From Kwoniella bestiolae CBS 10118 (lineage: Eukaryota > Basidiomycota > Tremellomycetes > Tremellales > Cryptococcaceae): a DNA stretch of 64,000 nt. Positions 23,215 through 35,951 of this stretch are shown piece by piece. The stretch covers positions 124,001-188,000 of the forward strand of contig NC_089247.1 in NCBI RefSeq assembly GCF_000512585.2. The letters run 5' to 3'. Every line of letters starts with the position of its first letter. The first letter of the stretch is position 1. The notes under the pieces are model-generated. The model did no database searches, was not told the DNA's origin, and worked only from the letters and a program-made list of their open reading frames with translations. The position numbers were made by a program, and so were the translations under genes.

Positions 23215-24533
23215 ATGACTGTCATGCCCCTTACTCCACCTGCCGAATCGATCCTCGAGCTTAATCGCAAGGCTCAGCATCTGCAAGATCACACTCTCAA
23301 ACAAGAGGCAGAGACGGCAGGGTACCCTTGTCCGTGGATTGAGACTCCCTTGATCGAGTCTGCACCGCTATCTAAACTTGCTGGATGGTGAGTGATTACA
23401 CGACAGTACAACGGTGATAAGCGATAACCACATATGCTGATATGGAGCTACCACACAGTCGGATTTTCCTCAAAATGGAGAATTTCCAGCCCAGCGGGTC
23501 ATTCAAATCCCGGTGAGTCCTGCCGAATTCCTCACTCAATAGACCACATCGTCTTTTTTACCCATGATGCACCTTCAAACCATCAGAATGATGAGATCGC
23601 CTACTAACCTGACCTTCAATGAATAGGGGCATAGGCAACCTCGTCCTCCGAGCAGTACAACGTTCCCCCCACTCCACACCTCGTCACTTCTTTTCTCCAT
23701 CAGGAGGCAACGCCGCACTTGCCTGCACGACCGCATCTACTCTGCTCCACCAGAAGTCCACAGTGGTAGTCCCAACCACTACCAAGCCAGAGATGATCCA
23801 ACGTATCCTCCTGGCAGGGGCAAGCGAAGTCATCCAACATGGTCGAACAATCGCCGAAGCAGATAGTTACCTCAGGACCGAGCTGTTATCCAAAGATCCC
23901 TGCGGGGTATATGTACCTCCCTTTGATCATCGGGATATATGGGATGGGGCTGAGAGGCTCATTCACGAGGTTCACACACAGATGGGTGGTAGACCCGAGG
24001 GGGTAGTTTGTTCGGTGGGTGGTGGTGGGTTATTAATAGGTCTATGTCAGGGATTGGACCGATTATCCCCCTCTGCCCCGAGCTCGGAATCGCCAAGGGA
24101 GAGTGAAGCAAGGGCAAAAACAGAGACGGGGACGAAAACACAGGTGATAGGAGTCGAAACGATAGGATGCGAATCCTTCTCAAAAGCTATCAAAGCCCAA
24201 CAGCTCGTGACACTACCAAACATAACGTCCATCGCCACTTCCCTAGGATGCACCACCGTCGCCTCCAAGGCCTTAGAGTACGGACTCAGATCCAGCGTCC
24301 ATTCGACATTGGTGAGCGATAGAGAGGCCATCGAAGCTTGTATTCGATTTGCGGAAGATCATAAAGTCCTGGTGGAACCTGCTTGTGGAGCTACGCTGGC
24401 TTTGGTGTATTCTGGGAGACTCTCAGAGGTCATGCAGCTGGGAAGGGAGGATAGGGTCGTATTGGTTGTTTGTGGGGGGAGCAATGTGTCGGTTGAGATG
24501 ATGAGTGAGTGGAGGAGGGATCTTGGGGTATGA
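23215..24533 (+). CDS. L-serine / L-threonine dehydratase (PLP-dependent), CHA1-like
   Basis: Pyridoxal-phosphate enzyme that deaminates serine to pyruvate (and threonine to 2-oxobutyrate). Three exons: the start at 23215 gives MTVMPLTPPAESILELN; exon 2 encodes CRIFLKMENFQPSGSFKS; the last exon begins in frame at the GIGNLVLRAVQRS segment. The PLP lysine is in PSGSFKSRG. FSPSGGNAALAC is the substrate Asn loop, CSVGGGGLLIGL binds the PLP phosphate, and VVCGGSNVS is the C-terminal pyridine-N loop. Length about 375 residues is normal for the fold II family. A Ser/Glu-rich insertion (about SPSAPSSESPRESEA) sits after the glycine loop. Serine racemase is an alternative. Confidence 0.93.
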
Positions 24534-24663
24534 CATGTGTTTGGTGCGGGGGTATAAGTAGACATCTCTTTAATTTGATTAGTGTTATTTCGGATTCATT
24601 GATTGATGAGTATTTGTAGAATGTACGATATGTATTTGTAAAGCTTTACCATTCGGTCCTCGA

Positions 24664-26641
24664 TCACACAGGATTATAGTTCTTCCCTTGAACCGCTTGC
24701 CTGATCATCTCCTGCGTCAAGGCGGCATGAGTCTGTTCGACCTGCAATAACACGCATACAGATCAGTTCATATGAAGACTGTCGGTGCTAGTCAATCAAA
24801 ATGTCAGGGAAACTCACAAGATGTCCAGCTCCCTCAATACCAATTAGCGTGACGTCCGATCCGGGGTTGATGACTGTACCTTGAAAGAAATCATTCGAAA
24901 CTGTCTGCGCCGAGGACGATCGGAAGGTCTTCAATTGAGGATTGGGCAGACGGTTCATCTGTGACGCGGATGTTCATTGAGCTTCTATCATTTACAGGTT
25001 AGAGAGCGAATATTTGCTTACCCATGAGATTGTCCCGAGGTACGGTACCATCGTATCTTCCAGTCCGCTATATGCCAGTAACCTCGTTCCAGCTTCGAGG
25101 ACAGGTGAGAGTAACTTGTAGGCGCTTTGCATGCTGTAGTGGCCAAAAACCAGGAGACAAGATCAGGGATAATACGGATTGACAGTAGAGGCGGATCTGG
25201 AGCTTACTGATCAGCTTCATTGGCGAATCGGAACATCGCTGGACCGGCGTACCACCATCTCTCGACGTGATGTGTTACTCCGAGCTGACAAGGACGATCA
25301 GTCAGCCTGATCATTGTACTCAATCTTGATCTTGGTAACGTATTACTACCGGAATGATAGAAGGCAGAGCACTCACCCACTCCCTCATCTCACGGCTATT
25401 CATCATCTCCGTCAACATCCCCATCCACCAGAAACACAAATTCGTAGGATAACACCTCGGTTCCTTCCTGTTATATCGATTATACAAGGGAGCCTCGAAT
25501 CGGATTTCGGGCGATTTGACACATGGTTTCATTGCGTCCAATCTCAGCTCTTTGGTGTTTTCCACTTCGTCGATGTACCTCAATTTGTCGAGACACTGGG
25601 TCAGATCGTCTCGGAAGTGCGTACAGATGGTTTCGTTATATCCTTTAGGTGAGGTATTGCACATCACGTCCCATTGGGCGTATCTGTTGTTGTACCATAG
25701 CAGTAAGCTCGACTTTCCCCTCAAGATAGTCTACCCTTATACGCATCTGACCATCTACCACTCACATCTCTGACATCGCATCCGCATAGGGGTTGCCGAA
25801 CAGGATTTGATCGAATTGCTTGATCACCCTTGATGGCCAAAACTGGTCCTTTGCCTCATTGTTCCTCTTTAATACTGTCGAAGCAATATGGGACCCGGTG
25901 GTACCGCCATAAGATAACGTAGAAAGTATCAAAGGTTGTCTTTGGAATTGTGGCCATTGTTTGAGTATGACTTGTAAGAAATCGTCAAATTCTTCTGCTG
26001 CTTTATCTGATGTTGACGCAGGTGATTGATCGGAGGTGTTGTATGACCATCCTGCTCCTATCGGAAAGTCCACGACGAGCAGGTTGGCGTGCTCTGTCCA
26101 TGGGTATGGAGCGGGTGTGAGCCCAGATAGAGAGGGTTCGCCACCGGGCGTAAGCTGGCATGGACCGGCACCTGTTTTGCCATTGTTAGCACATACAGCA
26201 TATCGCATCTCTCAAAGCAAATACGGACGGAGATGCGATCAGAATACGACCGTTTCTCGACGAGTTGGCTTATATGGAGTAGCTATAGGTATATTCTCAC
26301 CCACCAATGAAAGGATAATCAAAAGCCGTAGCTCCCGGACCACCCTCAAACTGAACCACCAACCCATTATTCTTCGCTTCGTCCTTCCCCTCAAACAACG
26401 AGAAAAACAAATTCCCATTCTCCAGATGAACATACCCGTTGGTCACCTGATTATCGCCGGCACCACAATTGAGATTCCTGATCCCTGTTACCTCCAGTGT
26501 ATTGATGTGATATGCTGTATAGGCGAATAGGAAGGGGACGAGGGATGCTAGGCCCATCTTGAGGATGTTGGTGGTTCGGTGGAGGGTTCGTACTCGGGCG
26601 GCTTCACGGTCAGTGGTGGGTGAGGGCTTCTTATCGCTCAT
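24664..26641 (-). CDS. Membrane-anchored serine carboxypeptidase-like protein (peptidase S10)
   Basis: Alpha/beta hydrolase of the S10 family, probably in the secretory pathway. The start ATG is at 26639-26641 (MSDKKPSPTTDREAARVRTL). A single hydrophobic segment, MGLASLVPFLFAYTAYHI, near residue 30 is a signal anchor rather than a cleaved signal. Family blocks follow: VQFEGGPGATAFDYPFIGGA (oxyanion region), NLLVVDFPIGAGWSYN, the nucleophile elbow TLSYGG, the Asp in LAYSGLEDTMVPY, and the His in GIEGAGHLVEQTH. The canonical elbow is GESYGG, so the Gly-Glu before Ser is replaced, though Ser-Asp-His all remain. Glu, which helps bind the C-terminal carboxylate in true carboxypeptidases, is missing, so activity or specificity may differ. 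Stop is at 24664-24666. Confidence 0.9.
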
Positions 26642-27143
26642 TACTACTGTCCAAGGCGTTTTGGATGATGTCATGTAAACATCAACATGTGTTCAGTAAA
26701 CATTCAAAAACCTTCAAGTTAGAAAACAGAACCTTGATTTTCAGTAGTAGGCCCTTTGTAGGACTCGTTTCACGGCGCCAAATGGGATGTTCGGTTTACT
26801 GGTACAGTACACATGTGAATACGATAATGTGATAGTCTTGGCATACTGCCTTGTGCAGCGGGTGCCTGTAAGCTGCCTTGGCCATTCAGGAGAATATCAA
26901 GCCGACGATAGGAAGTGAAGGGAGCGATCGAAAGTTATCAGATACTGTAGAAATTTGGATGTCTTGTACTTACTCCGGCGATGGTCCGTACCACCGCCCT
27001 GAGCGGTTCGGACATTTCAGGAATACCCGGCCGAAAGAAGGGGTACGTATGAACCCAACTTAGGCGCCGACATGCATACACTGCTGCACATATACATGCA
27101 TGTCTATCTTCGTTACCTCTGTATGTATGTCTATCTATCCAAG
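26642..27143. other. Intergenic region, no gene seen
   Basis: About 500 nt upstream of the S10 gene and downstream of the MFS transporter gene. It contains short tga/tatgtatg repeats but nothing I can assign. Confidence 0.45.
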
Positions 27144-29392
27144 CTAATACGCGAAACGGAAGTCCAACCTCTTGTTACCTTTATCCGTAGTATTTTCTAG
27201 ATATTCACTCTTCTGCTCCGAGGTCATCGACCCCCATATAGCCTCTCTCTTGGCATTTCGGCTCTTGTAGTACCACCTCGTAGCTGGGTATAGAATGATC
27301 ACGTTGAACAAGATGATAGCTACTATAGCACTGTTGGCATGCTTGTATCGCGGTTTATCACTTGCTTGATACACTACGACACCGGTTGAAGGGTTAGCCT
27401 CGATCAAAGCTGGTGGGTATAGGACTGCAGCCGAGTACTTACAATTAGCACCGATGATAGCTGATAATTGTACCGATATGTTGTACAGCGATGCGGATAC
27501 TGTCCTATTCTCGACTGATCCCGAATTTCTACTGGTCCAACTGACCTGGATGGCATGGACATAAGGGAAACTCAATAGGACGGTGGCGATGGCGAAGTAC
27601 GTCCAAGCACCAGGGTTAGGCAGAGCCAACAGCGCAATGTAATTGGGTAACATCCATAAGTCTTCGGCCATACAGACCCATGCTCTGCTGTTGACCACTT
27701 CAGAAATCACGGTGATTCCAACGATCTGGATATATAAAATCACCATTCAGCATTGATCCACGCTAGGTCTAGCTCAGTCATAGCCAGGGACTCACGTTGA
27801 TGATGGACCAGACAATATTAGGAATACTAAGCAGGTTACTTTGTAAGGTCGTGAAACCAAGTTGTTTCATTGATAATTGGAAATACTGCGAAACAGGATA
27901 CCCGCCGATACCGAATAGAATACCAATTAAGTACAGAGGATACATCTGGTAGTCGCCCATACATCGGAGAATAGTCTTGACGGGAAGAGCTTGTCGATTG
28001 TGCTGTGCCACATTCGCGTTAGCTATCCTTTGGTTCATTTTCGATGCGTCAAATTGCCAACTCACCATACTACTCTTCGTGGGATCATCCCTCAAGGCCC
28101 TGTTGACGATGATCTTGACTTGATCATCGGTAAAGTACCCTTTGGGTCGGAACCATGTTTTGGTCTGAGAGGCGGATGAAGGAAGAAGGAAAAATGATGC
28201 CACACCGACAAGTACTATTTCAAACGGTTTTAGCCTCCATTTTATCTTTCCGATTCTGTCAAAACTCACACGTTAGAAGCCCTTCAAGAAGAAATTGAAA
28301 ACGCCATCCTGCGTAACCACCTATTCCTCGCATCTGGAGGATGCCGACGGCGAGGAAAGCGGTAATCAAATTGGCCAGATAATTCGAAACCCAAAAAAAC
28401 GAGAGCCGAATCGCCAATTCCGACTTGGTGTAGTAGTATGATAGATACAAAATTACGTCCGGGATGAAACCACCTTGGAAGAATGATATGAGGAACCTAG
28501 TGGCCAGGAAAGATGATCTGCCCGAGAGCCAGAATTGGGAACAGGCGATGACGGAGAAGATGATCATTTGCATTGGTAGCCACACGTCCGGACCTAACCG
28601 CTTGGATACGAGCTGGGAGGGAAGTTCGGCGACCTGTGCATTGCTCATGTCAGCCACAGAACAGGACAGGATGCTTGTAGTGATATGTACATACCAAAAA
28701 TCCGACACGGAACAAGGTGTTACCCAAATTGTAGTCTGCTTGAGTGAGTTTCAAGTCTTTAAGGAAGTTGTCTGCAGTGGCATTGGTAAGATTGTATCGA
28801 TCGATATCCAGAGCCAAGAACATGATTCTATAAACATATCAACATGAGCATAGAAATCGTAGAGTAACAGAAAAGAGGAGACCTACGTGACCCAAAGGAA
28901 AATTTTGAAATCGATCATCCTAACAACCTTGTTCTCCTCCTTCCAAGTCCACCTGAACAAGGGATCGAAGGCTGCGTACCCTTCATACCACTGTTTAGGC
29001 GTGTAGTGATCTCTCTGTGGTGTATCGAACACCGAAGGCTGAGTAGCAATCGCATTGCCCGCATGAGCTGCGTTTTTCTTTCCGATCCCGACAATTCTAA
29101 GACAAGCTCTACCGAACGCTGATCCCGATGCTGGGGCGGGAGCCTCTGCCAGTGGTGGGATATTATCTAACAAGTCTAGAGTGGTGCCATCTGGGCATTT
29201 GACGGGCTGAGAAGTGTAGTGCGCCGCTTGACCTTTCTCTGATACGTCCAATGGAGGTGTTCTCAGAGGTGCTTCCGAGTCTTTACGTCTAGGCGAAGAT
29301 CCAGTCTTCTCATTGTCTGAGTACGAGCTGTTTGAGAAGTCCTCAGAAGAGGTGGAAGCCGGAGAGGAGTTTTCTGGTCGGACTGCCGACAT
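27144..29392 (-). CDS. MFS transporter, Dal5 / anion:cation symporter subfamily
   Basis: Twelve-helix major facilitator with a long Ser/Pro-rich cytosolic N-terminus of about 150 residues. The start ATG is at 29390-29392 (MSAVRPENSSPASTSSEDF). Dal5-subfamily features are FLALDIDRYNLTNATADNFL, then QLVSKRLGPDVWLPMQMIIF, FFQGGFIPDVILYLSYYYTK, RLSFFWVSNYLANLITAFLA, GYAGWRFQFLLEGLLT, and in the second half GYPVSQYFQLSMKQLGFTTL and WTSRNSGSVENRTVSASLYN. Stop is at 27144-27146. The subfamily carries allantoate, pantothenate, vitamins, or (yeast Soa1) sulfonates and sulfate. Divergence from the TauD gene makes an organosulfur substrate attractive (inference). Confidence 0.92.
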
Positions 29393-30358
29393 TTTCAATA
29401 GAGTGGTATGAGAATATTATCCTAAGCAAGAGGGGATCTGCCAAACACCAAAGGATCACACAACTCTCAGATATATACATCGGTTTCAAGCTTCATCAGC
29501 GCAACACGTAAAAAAGTTTGGGTGATGTGCGCTGAGCACGACATGCATGAAGGTGATATAGGTACACCACATTTGATAAACATACTCAGTTCCTCAACAA
29601 TATCAAGGTGGAATTACCGCTATGACGTTGAGGGCTTCCGCACCTGACATCCCGGAATAGCCTAGGAGGCTTGGAAGAAATTGAAATTCAAGAAGGAACA
29701 AGTTGAAATGCTTGGTCGCTTACTAAACGAGAATCACATGTACCAATCGAGCAGACCTAGAAGAAAGATACGCACGATTGAAATTCCATGAATCTCTGGA
29801 TCGAAACTTTCGGCAAGGTGCCCATGAGATTATGAAAAGATAAAGACATTGCCTTATGAGAATTGCCTCATCCAGCTATTTTGGGTACATAGCGGCGATG
29901 ACCGCCATCTTATCGCTGATATCAGATCACGCAATTCACCGAGCTAAACGTCAGAATTCTGATCACACCATCGCATCTCATCTCTTCATTTGAACATTTC
30001 ATTCAATGTTAGAGGGAAACAGCAGAGGACGAGACAAGTTGACAGACGTCGTGATCAGTCGGTATTCCGAATACTCAGTCGCCGACTTGCAGTAACGCGG
30101 TTCGGACAGTCTGGATTACCCATCTGTTCATGTGTTGGACCGGACCGTCCCGAAAAACTGTAATGATGACGACAGAATGCTGTTATAAGACGAAATCGAT
30201 ATTTCACGGTGACTTCCACCTGAAACGATGCAGAGAGGGATGAATGAGAACATTCAGAACGCAGGAATAGGATCAACTTCAATTATCTTTTCTTCTCAGT
30301 CTTCCACATTGAACAAAATTATCTTTCTTCACGACAGAGCAGACTAATTATTCCAAAG
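29393..30358. promoter_or_regulatory. Shared divergent promoter of the MFS and TauD genes
   Basis: 966 nt separating two divergent starts. It contains the perfect 10-nt palindrome CTGATATCAG at 29916-29925. I saw no CACGTG (Cbf1/Met4-type) core. Confidence 0.5.
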
Positions 30359-31749
30359 ATGACCACTATCACTCAGACACTCACTGAGCCGCTTCGAACA
30401 CTCCATCTTCGATCGGAGTCACCTAAGAAGACTGAAAAGCCAGCTTTCAAAGGTACCCAGTACGATCACGACAAAGACGCTGGTGGTGCCAAGGACCAAG
30501 AGTACCCTTACGCTTGGGCTTTACCTACCTTCAACAACACCACTTATCCACCTTTGACACCGTACGAGCACAAGGATCCGGGTTTAGAGGCCTTGAAGCA
30601 CGAGAACCCCAGAGAGTTCTTACAAAACGCTCAAGTATCGGATGTAAGTTGATATCATATTCCTTACTCATACTCGAGCTTCGCTAATATTTATGGACTT
30701 TCATCACCTCGCAGCTCACACCAAGATTCGGTGCAGATGTATCAGGCGTTCAGCTTACCCAGCTAGATACCCGAGGCAGACAACAACTAGCCAAATTCGT
30801 AGCTGAACGAGGAATAGTGGTATTCAGAGATCAGGATTTCCAGGATCAGTCACCCGACTGGATGTTGCAAGACTGGGGATCGTGAGTGACTTGAATGACA
30901 GTGGTTATATGGCTAAGCTGACAGGTGGCTCCCAGCTTCTTCGGTCGATTGCACATTCACCCTACTTCTGCTCACCCACTCAACCACCCAGAGTTCCACC
31001 TGGTCTACCGAGACATGAGCAAGACTTTCAACTATGAATTTACCGATAGATTCACCTCGAGTGTGTGGCATTCCGATGTGAGTGATTCGGCTCGTAACCT
31101 GGATCATCCTCAGCGGCTGACTTTTTTCATGCACCATTTTCAGGTAACATACGAAGAGCAACCACCTGGACTTACTACTCTCTTCCTTTTCGACTCACCC
31201 GCCTCAGGTGGTGATACCGCCTACGTATCTCAAGTGGAGGCTTACAAGCGATTATCGCCATCTTTCCGAGCTTACCTCGAGACTCTCCAAGTCGTCCACT
31301 CAGGTGTCGAACAAGCCAATTTCTCAAGAGCCGGTAACAGAGGAGGCACAGTGCGACGAGAGCCTGTCGAGAACGTACATCCATTGGTCCGAACTCACCC
31401 TGTCACTGGAGAGAAAGCCTTGTTTGTCAACACACAGTTCTCAAGGAGGATTGTAGGCTTGAAGAAGGAGGAAAGCGATGCGATCCTGAATCTACTATAG
31501 TGAGTAGACATGATCCTTTCAGAGTCATCCAAATCTGCGTACTGACCTCTTGAGTTTTGCAGCGACCATCTGGCCAAAGGTGTCGACTTCCAAGTTCGAG
31601 TGAAATGGTCACCTCGAGCAGTGGTATTATGGGACAACCGAGTTACCGCTCATAGTGCGATCGTCGATTTTGACTCTGCTCAAGATGGTAGACGACATGG
31701 AGCCAGGATCACCCCTCAAGCGGAGAGGCCATTCTTGAGAAAGGATTAA
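30359..31749 (+). CDS. TauD/TfdA-type 2-oxoglutarate dioxygenase (sulfonate dioxygenase-like)
   Basis: Fe(II)/2-oxoglutarate dioxygenase of the taurine/alkylsulfonate family, which releases sulfite from sulfonates. The start at 30359 gives MTTITQTLTEPLRTLHLRSE. The family N-terminal block is TPRFGADVSGVQLTQLD with ERGIVVFRDQDF. The iron ligands are in VWHSDVTYEEQPP (H-x-D) and the distal His in WDNRVTAHSAIVD. The 2-oxoglutarate-binding Arg is in RRHGARITPQAERP. Five exons; the stop is at 31747-31749. It resembles yeast Jlp1 in layout. The neighbouring divergent Dal5-type transporter suggests a two-gene uptake-and-oxidation unit. Substrate may also be another acid, as TfdA members vary. Confidence 0.93.
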
Positions 31750-31915
31750 GTGCTCTGTGGTGCTCAGATGCTGAGCTCTTTGTATAGTATGTACATCATC
31801 ACGGACCCCTAATCAAGGCCGATCCGCGTTATTGTATCAGAGAAAATGAAGTAGAGTTAAACAGATGTATAAAACGTTCATCGCACACAATTCACATCCC
31901 TCAATGACATAAAGT

Positions 31916-34900
31916 CTACTCTTTATCTGAGAAAGCCATCTTACCCTTCTTGTGGCTATAACCGCTAACTTCAAAATCCCATAAGATGTCATCGTCGAAC
32001 GGGAAATCATCGTCGGAAAGCCACCAAGTCTCCAAGCCCCAATGGTAGGAGAAGAGATCTTGTCTCTCAACACGCATATTCGGATTCCTGTTCCAAATGA
32101 ACAGATCCCTTTCTTCCTCCCAGTGACACGAGAGGAGATTCAGAATTTGCTTCCACTCGCAATAAGGCCACCATTTCCCTCCGCCCATTGACCCGCCGTT
32201 GTAGCTTGTCATTCTCCAGTACACGAGTTTGTAGTTGGAGAAAGGGGGACTTGCCGAAACGTTAACGAATCTATCCGGAACGGAGAAGACACTCCATTCG
32301 TAGTCTACTCTTGGAGTCTCGGCGGGTTTTCTACAAAGCTGATTGAGAGTGTTGACTGCATCGTTACCAAATTTCTCGCGGTCGGCTTCGACTGGAGCGA
32401 AATCTGAGGTAAACATGTGGGTGGCGTATCTGATCAACCAATTTACGCCACGTTGCCAGCTGTATGCATCATCTCACAGTCAGCATCAGGAGCGTAATCT
32501 GTAAGACGGTCTCATGAACTGATCTCACAGATTGATTTCAGCTTGTTTCGCCTGTCTGATCCAATGGCATGCAGCCAACACGACTAGAAGATCTTGATTT
32601 GCCTTGATGATCATCCCGTTGATTTCGTTCACTTGAGCTTCGGTATAACCAATACCCTTCATCCCATGTTCCGCTACTTTGATTTTCTCGATAATCTTGT
32701 TCAGATTGTCCTTCAGTGTCCTCTTCTTGGTTGAGCCATATCTGAGAATAGGTAGATTGGATTGAGAGGAGATTTCCGCAAAAAAGTTGATCAACTTCTT
32801 CCTCTTCTTCTCTGAGTTCTCGGAGTCGATGTTGGTAAAGGTGAATTGCTTTGGGAATTCCAGGCTGGGTAGGAGTTCCACGAACGAGTGACTGAGTGAT
32901 TTGATGGGTATGGGATCCGCAGATGCAATGTTGTAAATTTCTTCGTATACCTTATCCCATTGATGATTATTGATCCTTTCGAAATGCTTGACCTCAAAAC
33001 CTTTGGATTTCCAATCACTCTTGCAAATAACCACGTTCGCTTGTACACCAGACCTAGAGATCAAGTCTTTGATCCAGGCTAGACCGGTTGAAACATTCTT
33101 CTCGCTGAATTTGGCTTCACCAAATCTCCTAATAGCAACGTCGAAGTCTTCGAGGCGGTTAAAGGAAATTTGAAAGTTGGCAGTGATGATCCGTTGTCTT
33201 GACCAACTGGTAATGAATCTATCGCCGTATTTGGTGTTGAATAATCTCTTATTCTCTTCATTGCTCTCGCCCAGCTTGACCAATTCTAAAGCTTCCTTGG
33301 TCCAGGTCATGTTCCTAAGATCCATACTGGTGATCATCTCAGGGGATCTGACTTCCAATACGATGGTGAACGACCTTTCAGATACATCCAAGTGAAGTAG
33401 GTGATCTTGCAGGGGCCTAACACCATTCTCCGTCTCAGAGCTAGATAGTTGTCTGATAACATGTTCCTTCACGCTAGAGATATCTTTGAGTAAGGTCCAA
33501 CTGATTTTCAGGTGCTCTTGATCCGTTTGATTCATCGAGCCCTCATTGATGAGCTTGGAGGTTTCGATTTTGAAGGGAGCAGTTCTGAATTGCTGAGTCA
33601 GATCGACAGAGGAGAAGGAATGACCGATCGCTCCAGCCGTAGGATCGAGATCCTGGATCGCATCGTACATGGACGCAGTCCAAGGTAAAGAAGTTGGTCG
33701 GATGAGGTCTGCTGGGCTGAGTAGAGCTTGTAGCATCGCGGAAGTGCCTTCGAAGCCATCGTATCCGTCAAAAGCGTACAGGATGGACTTGACTTCGGTG
33801 TGCTAACGGCCCCAATTTCAGTCAGTCACATATTTCTATTCCGCGTGAAGGAGATAAGGAAGAATAACCCACCTCAATGATCTGCCAATTGTTGAAATTA
33901 GCCACGGTAGGTAACCAAGCGATGGGGTTCTGCGCAAACACAGCTTCACCACCAAAGGCTGTCCAAGCCAAACGAACGGATTCTTCATTGCTAGAATTGC
34001 TCTGAGAGCTCTGATTACCTGACTCAGATGAATGTCCACCATTACCTTTCGCATCTAACTTTCCACTAGCCGGCCCGCCAGAGATACTTGCATTGACGGC
34101 TGTTCGGACTTTGGTTTCTTGTTGAGAGACAGTGTCCTTTGAGCTGGTGGATATATCTTGACTGCTATGCAGTTTACCACCGAGGACGATCCGAGTTGAG
34201 AAAGACGTGCCATAGTCATTGATGAATTTTTGGGCCATCGCACACGTCCCTCCTGATTTCATTGCTTCTAATCGCTTCTTACAATCTGGATGGATCTCGG
34301 TGGACGCCGTTGTTAACATGATCTCGACCACTGGAATCTGCAGGAGAGTATCAGCATTTGAGATAGGAATCATTAGTCTTAGGGCGTCAACTCACCATCC
34401 AAGTGGCGATGATCTTGCTGGTCGTCTCGGTGGATGAACCAGTTTTAGCGTTGGCATTGGTTGTGTCGTGACTCCCAGACAGTCCAACCTGAACCTTGGG
34501 CGTTGCTACACCTCTACGAAGATGGGTTTTTATCATCAGCGGAATCCTCCCAAAGCTTTATAAGAGAAGCTATACTCACAAAGCAATTTGGGTGTTTTGA
34601 TGGTTGAATCCACTGACGGCATATTGCGTATCTTGAGCTGATCGATACGACTGAACATCAATCTTGACTTGGAGACCGGAAGTGTGGTAGGTTGGAATCT
34701 GCCTTTCCACGACGTAACCATCGATGACTTCTTCAAGGACAAGTGGAGCTGGAGGATTTCCATTCTCATCGTATGCAGGACTTGGAGGAGGCTGATGAAT
34801 AATCCAGAGTCAGCACATCACATGGCATGTATTTCCAAGGGAAACGTTTTGGGGAGAGTGCTTACGGGTGTTGGTCTTCTGTCAGTCTTGATGAAAGTCT

Positions 34901-35951
34901 TGAACGCTGTAAATACAATGTCAAACTGTTGATCAAATGTTCACGTGGAGTGAAGAGACTCACCAGGATAAGAAGCCTTCAAAAATCTTTTCTTATCGGA
35001 AGAGGGATAATAGCCATACAGATACCCCAGATGCTTCTCGACTTTACTCCAATCGTTGTTAGTCATGTTTCGCAAGCCGCTATACCAAGGATTACATGTT
35101 CAATACATCAGCCGAAAGTCTAGTATGTAGCCACACGAGAGGACTGACCTAGCCTGGAAGTCACCCATGGACATTTGCGACGGATCACCTCCGATCTTCT
35201 GGAGCATCTCTTGGATGGATTGTTCGTTCAGCTTCCCTCGTTGTTCCGGTGTTTGGAGTTGGCCACGTTGGTATATGGTCGACTATGATCTTAAGTGTCA
35301 ATGTGGTCCATATTCGAGTGGGATGGATGGAGAGTATGAAATCTCACTTACTTGGCTAATCTGCGAGTTATTTTCATTGTGAGTCTGTTGAGGGATGACA
35401 TCATTGGCTGACACCGCTGGTCGATTGGCCTGAAGGTAGCAATCGTGAGTACAAATCTACGTATAAGTAAACGTCAGGCTCCACATACCTCTCCCTGTTG
35501 CAGCGCTGGCACAAGATACCAAATCTTGACGAATTTGATAGCGGTACTATCTTTGTGGCTAGGCTCGTCTGGTTTCTTCAGGAAACAACAACAGAGTAAG
35601 CCAAATACTATAGTTAGTACATGTCATGACAAACTTACTTCTGAGCTGTATTTCACATAATTTTCAATAGTCAAGGTATCGTCGACCTCTTCGCCTTCCT
35701 TGTAGCAAAATCTAGATTTGGCAGGTCTATTGCCCAGCAGGTCAGCCACAATCGAATACTCTGCGAAGAGCAACTTTGCTCACTCACAATTTTGCTTTAA
35801 GCTGTCTTAGGGTGATGCTTGATATGTTCGAGGACAGCTTGAAAAGATCTTCTGGTACCAGAGTGAATGAACGACCTTTGTTGTTGTTGTCGCTTGACAA
35901 TGCAGGAATGAGCTTGACCCCAAAGGTAGCGGATGAGGATGGTCTTTCCAT
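31916..35951 (-). CDS. MACPF (membrane attack complex/perforin)-domain protein
   Basis: Large multi-exon protein, over 1000 residues. The start ATG at 35949-35951 is followed by a stretch whose pattern (ITLRQLKAKL, then FCYKEGEEVDDTLTIENYV) looks like a ubiquitin-type beta-grasp fold. A Gln/Pro-rich linker follows. The MACPF signature is around YGTSFSTRIVLGG (about 34185-34225), with the usual His replaced by Ser. A Ser/Gly/Asn-rich segment and a VRLAWTAFGGEAVF / NNWQIIE block follow, typical of fungal MACPF proteins. The C-terminal 170 residues are Trp-rich (GGGKWWPYCEWKQILN). MACPF proteins form pores or act in defence and development; function here is unknown. No signal peptide is visible. 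Some interior exon borders are approximate. Confidence 0.8.
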
